From: Metallyticus violacea
Lineage: Eukaryota; Arthropoda; Insecta; Mantodea; Metallyticidae
NCBI GenBank assembly: GCA_030762175.1
Contig: CM060834.1
Span: forward strand, 28,650,501-28,714,500
Reading direction: 5' to 3'
DNA: 64,000 nucleotides
A program made the position numbers and the translations under genes. Shown one piece after another: positions 1 through 11,160 of this stretch; position 1 is the stretch's first letter; each line of letters opens with the position of its first letter. Below the pieces are notes generated by a model. It was not told the DNA's origin. It made no database searches and was given only the letters and a program-made list of their open reading frames with translations.

Positions 1-89
1 AATTATGACACTACTGTGTGATATTAAAGAAAGATGATTAGAATTCCTGCAATTTATAAATATCACAAAAGAGAAACTACAATTTTAGA

Positions 90-90
<1 letters not shown>

Positions 91-150
<60 letters not shown>
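91..150. repeat. (TTA)n microsatellite in repeat copy A
   Basis: About 60 bp of uninterrupted TTA units. A trinucleotide tract occupies the equivalent place in copy D (27,380-27,494), and a shorter (ATA)n-like tract does in copy C, so it belongs to the repeat's structure rather than being a chance microsatellite. Confidence 0.95.
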
Positions 151-151
<1 letters not shown>

Positions 152-689
152 ACCACAAAAAGTAATTGTATGCTATTAATTAAATGAAATATATGACAAA
201 GCTTTACTGTGTGCACATTTTAAACATTTTTAAACGTAACCATGTTTATGAACTGAGCTCTTATATCTACATTCACTAATACAGTGAAAGTTTCGAGTTA
301 CATTTGTGTATTCCAGAAGATGATGTTCATATGTTGCTATTATTCACAAATCATTACATGTACTAAGCAAATATACACAGTCTACAATATACAACCAAAA
401 TTTTCACTTATTTAAATTGGCCTTGAAATTTAATTTAAATGCTATTATAGTAAAATCGTGTAAGGCAAAAGTTTTCAGAAGGTTATTACAGAGCGCTCAT
501 ACAAATATAATTCTCAAGCATACATTAAATCAATATTGTACATTTACTATTTTCACGACGATGCCTTTGTTAAATATAAAATATATACATCATTATAAAT
601 ATGGTTTAAATGCTGAATTAATTTGTCCTTTTATTTTAAAACAATATAGAGAAAATTGAACCCTAAAGCACTTTTTAAATTTCGGTTGT

Positions 690-1615
690 CAAGTATTTCC
701 CTACTCCTAAAGGCTCAATTTCGTTAATTTTCAGAAATTATTTTTTATGTAATTTATAAAGTACATAACAAATTTTTCTGTGAAGAAACAAATATTGGTG
801 CCGCTACATTTTTAAATGCTGGTTTCAGATAAACCCCTACTCTAAATGATCCGATTTTCATTATTATCAGGAACAATTTTGCTTATTTTATTTAAATGGC
901 ATATACGGAGTTTCGTTGAAAAAAGCAAATATTGGTGTTGCTAGAGTAATTTTTAAAGTTTTATTTCAGATAAACCTCCAATCCTAATAATCTGATTTTA
1001 CTGATTTTCAGAAACTACTTTTCTTGTTTGATTTAAATAAGCACGTGCCGAGCTTTGTTTTGAAAAAACAAATATTGGTGCTGCTAGAGTAGTTTTTTAA
1101 TTTTGAGTTTCAGGAAACCCCCACTCCTAATCGCCCACTTTCTCTGATTCTCAAAAGCAAATTTTCTTATTTTATTTAAATTATATTTATTTGTAATTTC
1201 ATTGGGAAAAAGCGATGTGCCAGTAGAACGATTTTTAAATTTTGGGTTTCAGTTAAATCCTCCCTCCTGATGGACCGATTTCTTAATTTTCAGAAACTGT
1301 GTGTTTTTTTTTTTTTTTTTTTTTTTATGTATTTCAATGGCATGTTCCGAGTTTTCTTTAAAAACATTAAAATTTTGGCCGCTAAAGCAATTTTTAAATT
1401 TCACTTTAACCCCCCCCCCTCGTTTTAGGTATACCCCCACTCCTACTTGCCTGATTGCCCTAATTTTTGGAAAATACTTTTATCAAATTATTTTAAAGAA
1501 ATGTGCCAAGTTTCGTTGAGCTAAAATAAAAATTGCGGCTTCTAGAGCGATTTTTAAAAATTTTTATAAATTTTTGGTTAACCCCCACCCCAATGGTCCA
1601 AATTTGCAGGTTAAC
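690..1615 (+). repeat. Tandem array of ~140-bp units inside copy A
   Basis: Six to seven diverged units recur at a spacing of roughly 135-180 bp. Each contains a 'ttttcagaaacta'-like phrase, 'ttattttatttaaatgg', 'ccgagtttcgttgaaaaa', 'aaatattggtgccgctaga' and 'gatttttaaatttt', then 'tttcaggtaaacccccactcctaat'-like text ahead of the next unit. Homopolymer runs (T at 1,304-1,326 and C near 1,411) interrupt the later units. Unit number differs among the five genomic copies, so the array has expanded or contracted since dispersal. Confidence 0.75.
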
Positions 1616-1745
1616 GAATTCAACGATCACTTTTTAATTCATTAGTTTTTTCATTGTCATTTACGGTGCCTAGTAGGTAAGATCGATAGAAATCTGAAGA
1701 AAGTTTTCAAAATCGTTTCATAGTTACAGAAGGACAGAATTAAGT

Positions 1746-2454
1746 AATAAAGCACAGATGTGGTGCATGAAGTAACAGAATTAGAAAGAAAAGAAAAAAA
1801 TGAAACTACACAAAATAAATTAATATTTCAGTTAAATAATATCGATATAAATGTGTGAAATATGAGTTAAGTTTGTTTTTGAGTTATTGGTTGTACTTTA
1901 CATTTTGTGACTAAAATGTGTGTAATTCGATAACATTTTAAAATGGAAACCAACGTTGTGGGATATTTCTGATGCTGTTGAGAAGATTCTACTTTAATAA
2001 CAATATACCACACCAGTTAGTACTTTTTCAAAGCCTACAGTTCATTGTAAACGTTTTTATTGACGAAAGTTTTCCTATTGCTCTAAATTAGTAACTTTTG
2101 AATATTTTCTTTCTATAAAGGAAAAGCACAATAGTATAAAAATAACTATATAAATACGGTCGTTATTATAAACTCGCATAATTTATTTTAATAGGATCAA
2201 ACGGATCGGCTGATATTTGTAATCTGGAGGTTCCATGACCGAAACTTGCGGCCGACAAACTTGAGGTTTTCCTCAATTCATTTTCGTTAAGAACTTTAAT
2301 TTATATATTGAGCGATTTTGTAAGATTCATGTAATGTAGACCAACCTCGCAGTATCAAACAATAATTAGTATTTTATATGTGTATTACTGATGACACTTA
2401 TCTTATGAACAATTTTCGGTAAGATGCAATATAATATATAGTAGTCACGTTAAT
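1746..2454. other. AT-rich spacer, nothing recognised
   Basis: Both strands were read. There is no long open frame, no repeat shared with the rest of the window and no structured RNA signal. Confidence 0.5.
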
Positions 2455-2600
2455 GATGTTAGGTGAGGTAAAATTTCACGAAGAATTGTGCCCACTGTTT
2501 GGTAAAGTAGACAAGAATTTGCACTGTATAATAGAATGCTCAGAAACCGAAGGATGGAGAGAAGATATATGAATCAAGTGACATAATTTGCAGGCAGAAA
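2455..2600 (+). pseudogene. LINE 3'-end fragment (C-terminal zinc-knuckle region)
   Basis: The frame reads LCPLFGKVDKNLHCIIEC followed by SETEGWRED and a stop. This matches the pattern of the cysteine/histidine knuckle (CPxCG...H...EC) that follows the reverse transcriptase in Jockey/I/R1-type non-LTR retrotransposons, with the second cysteine replaced by Phe. Only about 45 codons survive. Reverse transcriptase sequence upstream was not found, so this is a 5'-truncated insertion or an eroded relic. The clade cannot be fixed from so short a piece. Confidence 0.55.
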
Positions 2601-2698
2601 TTCAAGCATTAAAGGTTTTTTAATCAATGTGGAAAATATGTAGGTAAAATAAGAGAAAGTGGTGGAGGAGAGTGATAAGGCAAAGGAAGAAGATAATA

Positions 2699-3002
2699 AA
2701 GTATCAATGATTAATTGATTTATTTATGGACGCTCTTTAATAACTGAGGTCATCAGCGTCCCATTCAACTCAGGGCGTGAAATGGCCGACAAATTTTGCT
2801 CAGAGGCCTCTCTTTCAGGCTTGAGGTTCTTTTTCGGGCCGTAAATGTACGACACGGGACCCACGGCTTTACTTCCCTTCCGAAGGAAGCCATACTTAGG
2901 ATTTTTACGCCATCGGTCTTGGCCGGGTTCGAACCCGCGTTCTTGGATGTAGGAGGCAAGTATGGTAACCACTACACCACCAGGACCGACAAGTATCAAT
3001 GA
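2699..3002 (-). mobile_element. tRNA-derived SINE, family A (full length, with TSD)
   Basis: Read on the minus strand, the element starts with a tRNA-like head: an A-box-like TGGTGTAGTGG and a B-box GGTTCGAACCC about 45 bp later. A body of about 200 bp follows, ending 'gttaaagagcgtcc' and an AT-rich 'ataaataaat' tail. Perfect 12-bp target-site duplications, aagtatcaatga, flank it at 2,699-2,710 and 2,991-3,002, which shows target-primed reverse transcription. Short open frames here are shadows. Related copies lie near 41.3, 42.1 (diverged), 49.6 (stub) and 52.9 kb. Confidence 0.9.
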
Positions 3003-3177
3003 GGAAAGATGATCACCTTTAGGGAAGTATTTGTAAAGTTCACTTGAAATATGTGTAGTTAGTGAGATACAGGATCAATATACACAACAACCGGGAAGTT
3101 TAGTGTACAGGATCCTGAATTATTAAGCACTCAAGGATCAAGGAAATATTACAAAACTGTATTAATAATAATAATAA

Positions 3178-3540
3178 ATATTCTTTCAGAAATTTCCAGC
3201 TTCCATTAATCGAGTTTCTAAAAGTCTTAGCTAATACAACATTAAATGTTTTTAGAACTCTAACTGCTATGCCGTCCCAATCACTAGAGTTTTTTCTAGG
3301 TAAACCGTTAACAATTTGGACAATCTCACATTCAGTAGTAGGGTAAACGAAAAAGGAATTTATACTAGGTTCAATATTGAGTTTAGTTAGTAGATGTATA
3401 TTTTTAGTCCAATCTTTGGCACAGGTGATAAAATAAGTATTAAAAATATTGCAGATATGAGCTGATAGTAGTGTGGTTGAACCTGTTCTGTGTAGTTTGG
3501 AGTTGTTAGAAATAATAAATGATTTTAAAGTAATGAATAA
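3178..3540 (-). pseudogene. LINE reverse transcriptase fragment (N-terminal RT / pre-RT region)
   Basis: On the minus strand about 120 codons are open without a stop. They read ...FNTYFITCAKDW... then SINSFFVYPTTECEIVQIVN, then GLPRKNSSDWDGIAVRVLK. The spacing of 'FF..PTT..EI..I...L..KNSS.WDGI...VLK' is the conserved region leading into the finger/palm of Jockey-like non-LTR reverse transcriptases. The catalytic FADD box is absent because the fragment stops at a short (AAT)n tract near 3,161-3,177. In-frame stops lie just upstream at about 3,543. It is a fragment, though notably free of stops compared with other relics here. Confidence 0.75.
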
Positions 3541-3610
3541 AAAAGAATACTATTAAATAAAATATTTTAACTGCAGTGCAATTTTCAAACTTATTTAAAT
3601 TACGAAAATA

Positions 3611-4213
3611 CCATCTCTGTTCCAAAATGTGTATTTAGAGAGGTATTTATTGACAATGAATGATTACAGATACTTAGTTGCAGAGAGTACTGCTCAAAAA
3701 TAACGAGTAAGTCGTGAATGGTAGAATTGGTTCTATTCCCACCAGAACCATTCCCTAACATTTTCCCCCCTCTTGTTTTGCTCAGTCATAAATGCAAATG
3801 CCGGGGATGTATCCTAAACTTAGGCCTTCCTTTAAAAAAAAAATCCTATCCCAGTTTATAATTTCGACTCATGTATCATAGTTTCCACTGATGCCTCAGT
3901 AGTAAAAACGGGCGTTAAACACTATTAAAAAATAAGGGTAGATGATATTAGCAATATTCTCGGACAACTGCAACTCAGCATGGTGAACGAAGCAGATGAT
4001 AATAACTGCCCCTCGTTAGTCATTTCCAATGTTCTTCATTCCTCCCATTGGTTGAACACTGCCCTCCTCTGGTTTCAATAGTATTTCGATTTACGTCAAC
4101 AAACAACTGGCCCATTTCTAGAGCAATGCCGTGTGCTTACCTAGTTTTTCTACACCCGTTTCTAGAAGAACAAGGCCAATGAGAATGTGCGACCATTATT
4201 TTGGAACAGAGGT
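3611..4213. mobile_element. Possible MITE (TIRs) interrupted by a SINE
   Basis: The left end at about 3,611 reads ccatctctgttccaaaat. The right end, reverse-complemented from about 4,213, reads acctctgttccaaaataat. The shared core is ctctgttccaaaat, and TA dinucleotides adjoin both ends. Removing the nested SINE leaves about 350 bp, a usual MITE size. No coding sequence is present. Short ends like these occur in Tc1/mariner-type MITEs, but two short matching ends could also arise by chance. Confidence 0.4.
3676..3932 (+). mobile_element. tRNA-derived SINE, family B (degenerate)
   Basis: This aligns along its length with the better copy at 43.75 kb. The tRNA head is badly eroded: 'ttggttctattcccaccaga' stands where the other copy has ggggttcgaatcccgccagg. 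The body and 3' end are clear ('cctcagtagtaaaaacgggc' and 'gttaaacactattaaaaaat'). No clear target-site duplication was found. The decay implies an older insertion than the 43.75-kb copy. Confidence 0.75.
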
Positions 4214-5983
4214 AGTAATGTGCAATGGATTGTATAACATAATCTACGCTTAACTTTGAATTATGTTCTTTTTTACATTTTCCGCAAAAACCACACACTT
4301 TGAAGCTTCCACGTTAGGTTCTTGTATAGCACTATGGCTTGTTTTAAGAGTTTTTGCCAACTAAGCTTGTAGAAGTTACTTTAAAAACACTTTTCACTAT
4401 GTAAAAACTTGTTTTGTTATATCGGCTGCACGAGGGAAACATATAAGAGCATTCGAATCAGTTAAACATTCTTCCGTTATTCTAAATGACAGATTTTATA
4501 GATTTATTTATACATTTTTGTATTAACGGCTTCTAAACCTGCTCTAGTGGCACAGCTGGTGTTCTTGGTTATGGTGCGAAGTATAGGCAAACAAAGAAAG
4601 TTACTGGTTCGAGCATTCCTGTGCAGAGGTATGCCTATTTATGGGCATTCCACACAGAGCACAATTCACACACACCTGTGTAAACTTAACCCGAGCTAAT
4701 ATTTCTGTTTGCGATAAGAGAAGGCCTTTCTTCAGTGTTTGGCTCTATTAGAGTTCCTAGTATTTTTCAGAAGTTTCTGTTTTACCTCTTTTGAGTTTTT
4801 TCCTGCTGGAACGATACGAAATAAAAGCAGAACAACTAACAAGTGTCTCATTTTAATGCCTCTTGTACAGTTGCTCATTTTCTTGGATTCATAAGTTATT
4901 ATAATTTACTACCGTCTCTCGAACGAAACCTCTCTGGCTTTAAAAAACGGATGTTTTGTCGGCGATGATGAAGATGTACGAACAGCAAATCTTGAGTGTC
5001 AATGTTTTCAGCATCCATTAAAAATCTTATCTGGAGGTTATCTCACAGGTTCTAGATTAATGAACGGGAGACTAAGAGGCCACTCTTGTTTTTCTAAATC
5101 TCGTAGAGGCTCTATATCAGTAAATGTTAGCGCCAAAAACTTAAACATCTTAAATGTAATGATTTGCATTGATTTTTTTCAAGGTTCAAAAGAAATATGA
5201 TTTTCTAATGCTGAAAACTGAAGAGACAGAGAGATGGCTGGCGTAGTATGCAGCGAGAGGGAGGTTTATCTGCCAAGTAAAGCATTATGCACTGCATGTA
5301 TTATCATCATCTACTCAAAGTCGGTAAATCTCTATGCGTTAACAAAAGCAGAATATTAATAGATGCAATGTCACCTCATTCCTCCCACTGCCCATCTCTC
5401 CAGCTCCCAGCAGTACTTGTCTTTAATTGTCCTCGAACTAAGATGGTATTCTTTTAATTTATGAACCTCCTGTACAATTCGCACGTTATCTGGATGTCTC
5501 CATGTGTATACTCTCTTGAAATTTGAATACGACCAAGCATAGTATTCTTGTTTATACATCACGTTCAATACGACATGCCCGATTTCCATGGGAAATCTTC
5601 GTACCCCTTAATGAACAAATTAGAAACTCTCGTGCAATCTACTTTCCTAAGAGATTTGGTTGAAACAATTTTATTGTCAACCTATTGCTAATATCTTGGT
5701 CCCAAAATGTTGTAATGTGCAGTAATATCTGCCAAATTTTTAATATCGCTTGGGTATAACAACTCTTCCAGTATATCTATTTGCTTTACAATTCCTGAAA
5801 TGTTTATAAAAAGTTGCGACAATTTTGCACTCTCGTGAGGTAGGTCTCAATTTTGTAACTGTTTCACTCCTACAAATATGCCCTTACAGTTTATCCGGAA
5901 ACACAAGCAGCTTCCCTCTACATAAAAATTACCATAAATTTCCTCAAACATGGCAAGTCTGTGTAGAATATATATATATATAT
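4214..5983. other. Mostly unassigned; tRNA-like segment near 4,548-4,640
   Basis: At 4,548-4,640 'agtggcacagctggt' (A-box-like) and 'ggttcgagcattcc' (B-box-like) are spaced as in a tRNA-derived SINE head, but no body could be confirmed. At 5,371-5,589 the minus strand is open for 72 codons (ending ELERWAVGGMR); I do not recognise it and no flanking gene supports it. A short (TA)n lies at about 5,970. The rest shows nothing. Confidence 0.3.
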
Positions 5984-6124
5984 AGTAATAATAAAAGTAG
6001 ATAAGGATAAAACACTGAAAAAAGGTCACACTTGAAATTGCAATTTCCTTATCTACTTTTATTATTGCAATTTCAAGTGTGACTTTTTCTCAGTGTTTTA
6101 TCCTTATCTACTTTTATTATTACT
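5984..6124. repeat. Large near-perfect palindrome (61-bp arms, 19-bp loop)
   Basis: The left arm 5,984-6,044 and right arm 6,064-6,124 are reverse complements at 59 of 61 positions by my reading. The 19-bp loop contains ccttatctacttttatt, a further direct copy of part of the right arm. A transcript would fold into one long hairpin. The extra arm copy in the loop suggests formation by template switching. An open frame running into it on the minus strand is incidental. Confidence 0.9.
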
Positions 6125-6239
6125 ATTAATTTGTTACATTGTTAATAGTGTTGCTTTATTTTTATTTTTCATTTATATTATATTATATTTCATTTATATA
6201 TATAATATAGAATATAGAATGGAAAGCTGTATTTAAACA

Positions 6240-6620
6240 AAAGTCTATAAGGTGGTCAGTAGTTGACATACAGCTCCAGCACCAGAAAATAAAAGTTTGT
6301 TTTAAGGTGGCGGAGATATTAATAAAAATATAGGCTTTTTGGGCTCTCCGGAAGTAGGGTTATACAAACACCGCCAGTTAATGGACATTTTCCCATAAAA
6401 ACCCTATTTTCTGATTTTTTAAATCTAAATCTTCATCAAATAGACATTGAAATATGACATATAAACATGGCGTGGTCTGTAGTTTAAACGCAGCTCTAGC
6501 ATTTCGAACATATTCATAAATAACATGTTTATGGTTACTGAGATATTGATTAAGATATGTACAAAAGTTGGGCATTTTTAGGCTTCATATAGGAAGGATG
6601 CAATTTAGAAAATGTTCCAC
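6240..6620 (+). repeat. Dispersed ~220-bp tandem-type repeat, two units
   Basis: Phrases recur about 219 bp apart: 'gtggtcagtagttgacatac' at about 6,252 and 'gtggtctgtagtttaaacgc' at about 6,471. Each is followed by 'cagctc(c/t)agca', and then by a 'gagatattgattaag'-like phrase and 'gggcatttttaggcttcat'. Diverged relatives lie at 46,560-46,700 and 47,150-47,625. No coding function is visible. Confidence 0.55.
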
Positions 6621-6829
6621 CGCTACATAATATCTCGAGTACCCTAAAAATGTACCCGCTGTCTACCGAAAAAAAGGCATGGAATCCAAAAGAGCCTGCA
6701 AATAGAATGGAATCCGCCATTCAGAATATGTACAGAAAATAAGAATATGCTTTAATATTGCATATATATTTACTAGAAGATGTCCTAAATTTGGGAAAAT
6801 TTGACTCAATTTCTAAATTGCTTTACTTT

Positions 6830-7344
6830 TAAGTGTGGAGAAAGATTCATGAGAGCATATTCTGCAATCTGCAAGGGGAAAGAAGAATGGAGGAAGGGAG
6901 AGATATCTACTGGCCCCGCTTGTTTACGGGGGAGAGGGCAGTGGTAGTGCTGGACTTTGCTGGCAAATAGGAAGGAGGAAGAGGGAGTAGGTAAAATTTT
7001 AAATAAAGTGAGACAGCTCAGACCGGAAGGGACAGAAACCGGAACATGAGGCGAACATGAGTCACAATATTTTTTGTACATATATGTGTGAGGGAGAATA
7101 AGTTATTTACTTTTATGTTTTCTTTTCTATTTATTTTATTTGGATATTTAATTTTTTATGATTTATTGCTTCTTTTTCATTTATTTATTTGTGTAATTAT
7201 AGTTGTTGCTTGTGTCTTAAGACTTAAATATTGGTTTGTGCGGTTTTGTGTATTGTCCTAGTGTATAGAGAGAGCACATACGGTCTCAAGACCTGTCCGA
7301 ATGAATGAGTTAGATTTTAAAAATATATTTTGTAAATAAATACA
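6830..7344 (+). mobile_element. LINE 3'-end copy running into (TAC)n
   Basis: Positions 6,860-7,080 match, in inverse orientation, 38,015-38,310 (shared 'aaggaagaatggag', 'gagatatctac', 'gacagctcaga'), which establishes a dispersed family. The end 'cacatacggtctcaagacc...atgaatgagttagat...aaatatattttgtaaataaatac' resembles the ends of the LINE copies near 9.4 and 56.95 kb ('tacggtct..', 'atgaataaaatatatttgtaa'). The element stops where the microsatellite starts, as expected for a LINE with a simple-repeat tail. The coding part is eroded. Confidence 0.55.
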
Positions 7345-7407
<63 letters not shown>

Positions 7408-7462
7408 ATATTACTACTTCTATTATTATTACTACTACTACTACTATTACTACTGCTACTAT

Positions 7463-7497
<35 letters not shown>

Positions 7498-7505
7498 ACA
7501 ACTAT

Positions 7506-7540
<35 letters not shown>

Positions 7541-7541
7541 T

Positions 7542-7582
<41 letters not shown>

Positions 7583-7706
7583 TTATTACTACTACTAATA
7601 TTACTACTTCTATTATTATTACTACTACTACTACTGCTGCTGCTGCTTCTATTATTACTACTACTATTACTGCTTCTATTATTACTACTATTACTATTAC
7701 TAGTAT

Positions 7707-7750
<44 letters not shown>

Positions 7751-7761
7751 TTACTACTAAT
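7345..7761. repeat. Long (TAC)n/(TTA)n compound microsatellite
   Basis: About 415 bp of mainly TAC units with interspersed ATT, TTC and TGC variants. It directly abuts a LINE 3' end. The apparent poly-Val and poly-Ser open frames across it are translation of the microsatellite, not genes. Confidence 0.97.
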
Positions 7762-9206
7762 ATAAATATGTTTTTATGTGCTAAAAATGAATCCGAGAAC
7801 ACAAAACTACCCTTGTAACTAATAATGGTCATAAACATCCACAACCGACATTGGAAATTTTTTCGTTCTCCAGAATTGTAAGTCTATATAACTATATTTT
7901 GAGCATTGGAAGATAAATTACCAAGATTGGCTTGTAAAAGGGTGTGTTTTTTTTTTCACAAGGACAGTACATTCATAGTCATAAAGGCAAAATTGCATTA
8001 ATATAGTTTTCAATTGATTCTTCGTCCATTCGTCGAACGAGAGTGTCAATGGCATCATTAATGAGTGTTTTACTGATTTTGACGAAACCTATTTATTCGC
8101 TGGAGTGAAACGGTCTGGACAAGGTTTTTAGCCCTTGATTTATTATATAATGTTAATTAAGAGAATCGTGTTCTTCAAGAAAAATCTGCTTAACTTGCTT
8201 TTTATCTAACTTTTCAAACGAACCTCCTAGGTTAGGATTCCTAACTTATATCACTATGAAATCGCATATTTTCTTGGAATTTACTTTCTAAATCAAATTT
8301 TGAGTTATAATTGATGTATATGATTAATATTGCCTTATATTTTATTATCTTATTAAAACAATCTTATTTTAGTTATTGTTGCATTTGTTTAACAGATTAT
8401 TATAATTATTTAACATTTTAGCATAATACTATTTTTTTTTCAAAACCCATTTAGGGTATTGTCTTAAATTTTACTTTAACAAGAAGAACATTAACTATTC
8501 GAACCAATGAAATATTGGAACACAAACATGTTTTTATTGTTTCGTTATTATTTTCATAAAAATGTATACCTATTGCCTGTGGTAAAGTGTTAATATTTAG
8601 AACAATTTCTAATCAATTTAGATAAAACTACTAAATATGTTTGTTTATGGAAGATATTGGAAGATATAACTGTATTAAAAATAGTCATCAGTTTTTTGCG
8701 AAGCTACTTTTATTTATCTCACTTCTTTTTTAGATTTTTAATTGTTTGGCGAAGAGACGGCAACTGCGCATGATTTTCAGTTAGCTAACTAGATAGTGGA
8801 CTTGTGAGCTACAGAAATGACTTTCCTTCTACTAAAGTAAAAATGTAAGTTAAAATTAATAATTTTCTGCTGTTATGGGCGGAATAAAATACCTTCCCTA
8901 AAAGCATAGACCCTCCGGCCCTGCTCTCAATCACCACTGGTTGCATCGTCCATGGAGCTGTTCAAGGTAGCTAGCTCATCAGCCCACCGTAGCGTCCTCA
9001 ATAACCTTGAATTACGTATTAGGACTACTCCCATGCGCGGGCGCCTTAAACCCGGACTAAGTGACGTCAAAGGTGACATCAGAATTGGCAGCAAAGCAAA
9101 TGAAGGGGCAGCCTCAACCCTACGGAGTAATCTTTAGACCATACTGCATTTGAATGACGATGAAAGTTGCACATTGAGTGATACAGACATGACTGCTTTG
9201 CCCTTC
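7762..9206. other. AT-rich spacer with a GC-richer patch at ~8,900-9,140
   Basis: No gene or repeat is recognised in 7,762-8,890. The patch at 8,900-9,140 is visibly richer in G+C and open for 61 codons on the plus strand (8,952-9,137), but has no recognisable motif. It could be an eroded repeat or a short exon. Confidence 0.3.
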
Positions 9207-9335
9207 AAAAAATTCTATATCCCAAACTGGACTCGAACCAATGACTTCTAAGTGAAAGTAAGATTAATTGTAACCCAAATGTGGCAAATGGATATTAACT
9301 CCACAGCTCTACCACGTCGCAGCGTATAGTCGAAT
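9207..9335 (-). mobile_element. tRNA-like SINE head / tRNA-derived fragment
   Basis: On the minus strand 'gacgtggtagagctgtgg' (A-box-like) is followed about 65 bp later by 'attggttcgagtccagtttg', a canonical B-box with T-stem text. The spacing is longer than in a standard tRNA and the acceptor stem does not close, so a functional tRNA gene is unlikely. A tRNA-derived SINE head is the better reading. Confidence 0.4.
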
Positions 9336-9349
9336 CCTAATATCGCGTT

Positions 9350-9995
9350 ATGCTATGTTTAAATAGTAGGTGTATATTGTTATACACCTATATACGCATA
9401 AACATATTTTATGCATGAATTGTAGACCGTATATGCTTAATTATGATACACATTAGAAGGAGTAACAAATAATATTTATAATGATAGCTAAATATTAAAA
9501 ATTGGAAGAACGATATTTACAGATATATATGATAACAAATAATATTATCAACAATTACACAAGTCATTGTGTTATAATAAGAAAGTAAATTGCTTCTCGC
9601 TTTGCTCACTATGGCTAGAAAGGCCCATATTCAGCCAATTTATGTGGTTCGCAAACAGGTCCCACCATGCCAGTTCTAATTGACATGAAACGTTTTCAGG
9701 AATCAGCGTTTTTCTCAGGTGTTTCCAGTACGTTCGGCCAGAATATGCACCCATTTCTCATCCCGTCCACAAGATGGGCAGACTCTCTTACCAGAACTAA
9801 CCGTTATTTTTTTAGCCTTCCTACTTCCCCAGTCTAAACCAAAGCATTCCTGATGTCGTCTTTCTCTCTAGAACAAGCATATTTGCCTCTTTACCCCAGG
9901 TTAATTTAATTTCATTGGATAGACCCAAGTAGACTTTCGTATCACATTCTGCCTCGATTTCCTGCCTGCTGATACCTTCTAGCCTTTCTAATTTT
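9350..9995 (-). pseudogene. LINE 3' end (C-terminal knuckle plus 3' UTR)
   Basis: The minus strand from 9,995 matches the plus strand at 56,340-57,000 over about 600 bp, so both are copies of one family. Translation gives KLERLEGISRQEIEAECDTK, then GLSNEIKLTWGKEA and later LPILWTG-EMGAYS. In the sister copy the equivalent region reads in part as a CPxCG-type knuckle. This is the region after the reverse transcriptase in non-LTR elements. The end carries 'tacggtctacaattcatgca' and 'taaaatatgtttatg'. Several stops and frameshifts mark it as dead. Confidence 0.65.
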
Positions 9996-11160
9996 TTGTT
10001 TACTTTGCTTCGTTGCTATATTGAAACCATGCCAATTCCTCTTTCAACCTCCGCAGTCTAAAACGTTGGTGTTATATTTTATCTTTAAGTAAATACATTA
10101 GTGAACACACGTCATTCATCGGAAATTCACTGCTCTTTAACCCGCTTTATTAAAGAATTTTCTGCAAACAAGTGATTCATTTGGAAATTTCATTTAACCC
10201 AACCCACGCGCTTCTTTCTGTTTGCTTGTTTGTTTTGTGATATGAGGTGACTGTAACTAGCTCACTGGAAGATTTTATTCCTCACATTGATCTAATCTAA
10301 GCAGGAAACTACTGTCCTTGGATATTACGGTGAGTTCCTTATGCTCGTTTTCTAAACAGGGTTCAAATAACACTTAGCGAATTGCACATTTCTTCATCCC
10401 AATAGCATCGCGTCATCAGGGAAGTATGAGCAGAGCACCTGGGCTTGTGGTTTTGGGGGTGGTGTAGACAAGGTGGGTTAGCAAGTTTGCTATGTAATAC
10501 TGGTATCCCCAACCCAACTTGAAGACAAAAGGGAGATGTGTTAGGCGTGAGGTCTTTTGCTTTGGATAAGATCGGGCGGGCGCAATGACCGGCGTGGTCA
10601 CGTTCTCACACGAAATTAAATATTCATTTTCATTTTGAAACTGAACTACTCAACCGCAAGCACCCATCCCAACTTAACAGTTTGCCACTGGCGGTTGTAT
10701 CGAGGTATGACTTAACTTCATCTAGAGGTGCCAGATATGATCAAAAGTTATGATAATCCCAAGTTTTGGGGAAGTATAAATTAAGTTAGTTGGAATAATT
10801 GTGTACTTTTGGGAAAAATTACAGAATTCAGCTTATTTCTAAACTTCTGACTATTCTGTTCTTTCTTTGACACAATTTTGACACACTTTTCTACTGCAAC
10901 AGAAATATCACATTAAATGCACCTCCTTTGTTCACATTCAAATAACAAATACAATAGTTCATTTTGAGTACCATAATTCATAAGCTGATTTGCCATTTAA
11001 ATTTCAAAGCGGGGGTGGATGAGCTGAAAGCAACCGCTACACTAATATTTTTGTTTAAATTAAATTATTGATGTATAGATAGCTTATCAGACCAGCACGT
11101 TTTGAGATATCCAAATGCATTTAAACTGGTCTATTGTTTAACCTGGAATTTAAGAAAGGC
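9996..11160. other. Spacer, nothing recognised
   Basis: No shared repeat or convincing frame was found. A 61-codon minus-strand frame at 10,416-10,601 has no known motif. Confidence 0.4.

Larger units (their letters stand above)
1..1745 (+). repeat. Dispersed structured repeat, copy A (truncated by window start)
   Basis: This is one of five copies of the same complex repeat, all on the plus strand (others near 11.16, 17.84, 27.19 and 42.95 kb). In order it holds an AT-rich leader, a (TTA)n tract, a conserved stretch with phrases such as 'actattaattaaatgaaat' and 'ggttattacagagcgctc', an array of about 140-bp units, and a tail with 'ggtaagatcgat' and 'aaaatcgtttcat'. No protein is encoded. 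The layout of leader, microsatellite, internal minisatellite and conserved tail is reminiscent of non-autonomous Helitron/DINE-1-like elements, but that class is inferred because no diagnostic terminus was established. The beginning lies outside the window. Confidence 0.75.

Noticed and set aside
2724..2999. 91-codon minus-strand ORF and overlapping frames
   Set aside because: Entirely within SINE family A; no frame is conserved among SINE copies.
7317..7844. 175-codon frame of poly-Val/poly-Ser on the minus strand
   Set aside because: It is translation of the (TAC)n microsatellite; no non-repetitive coding part.
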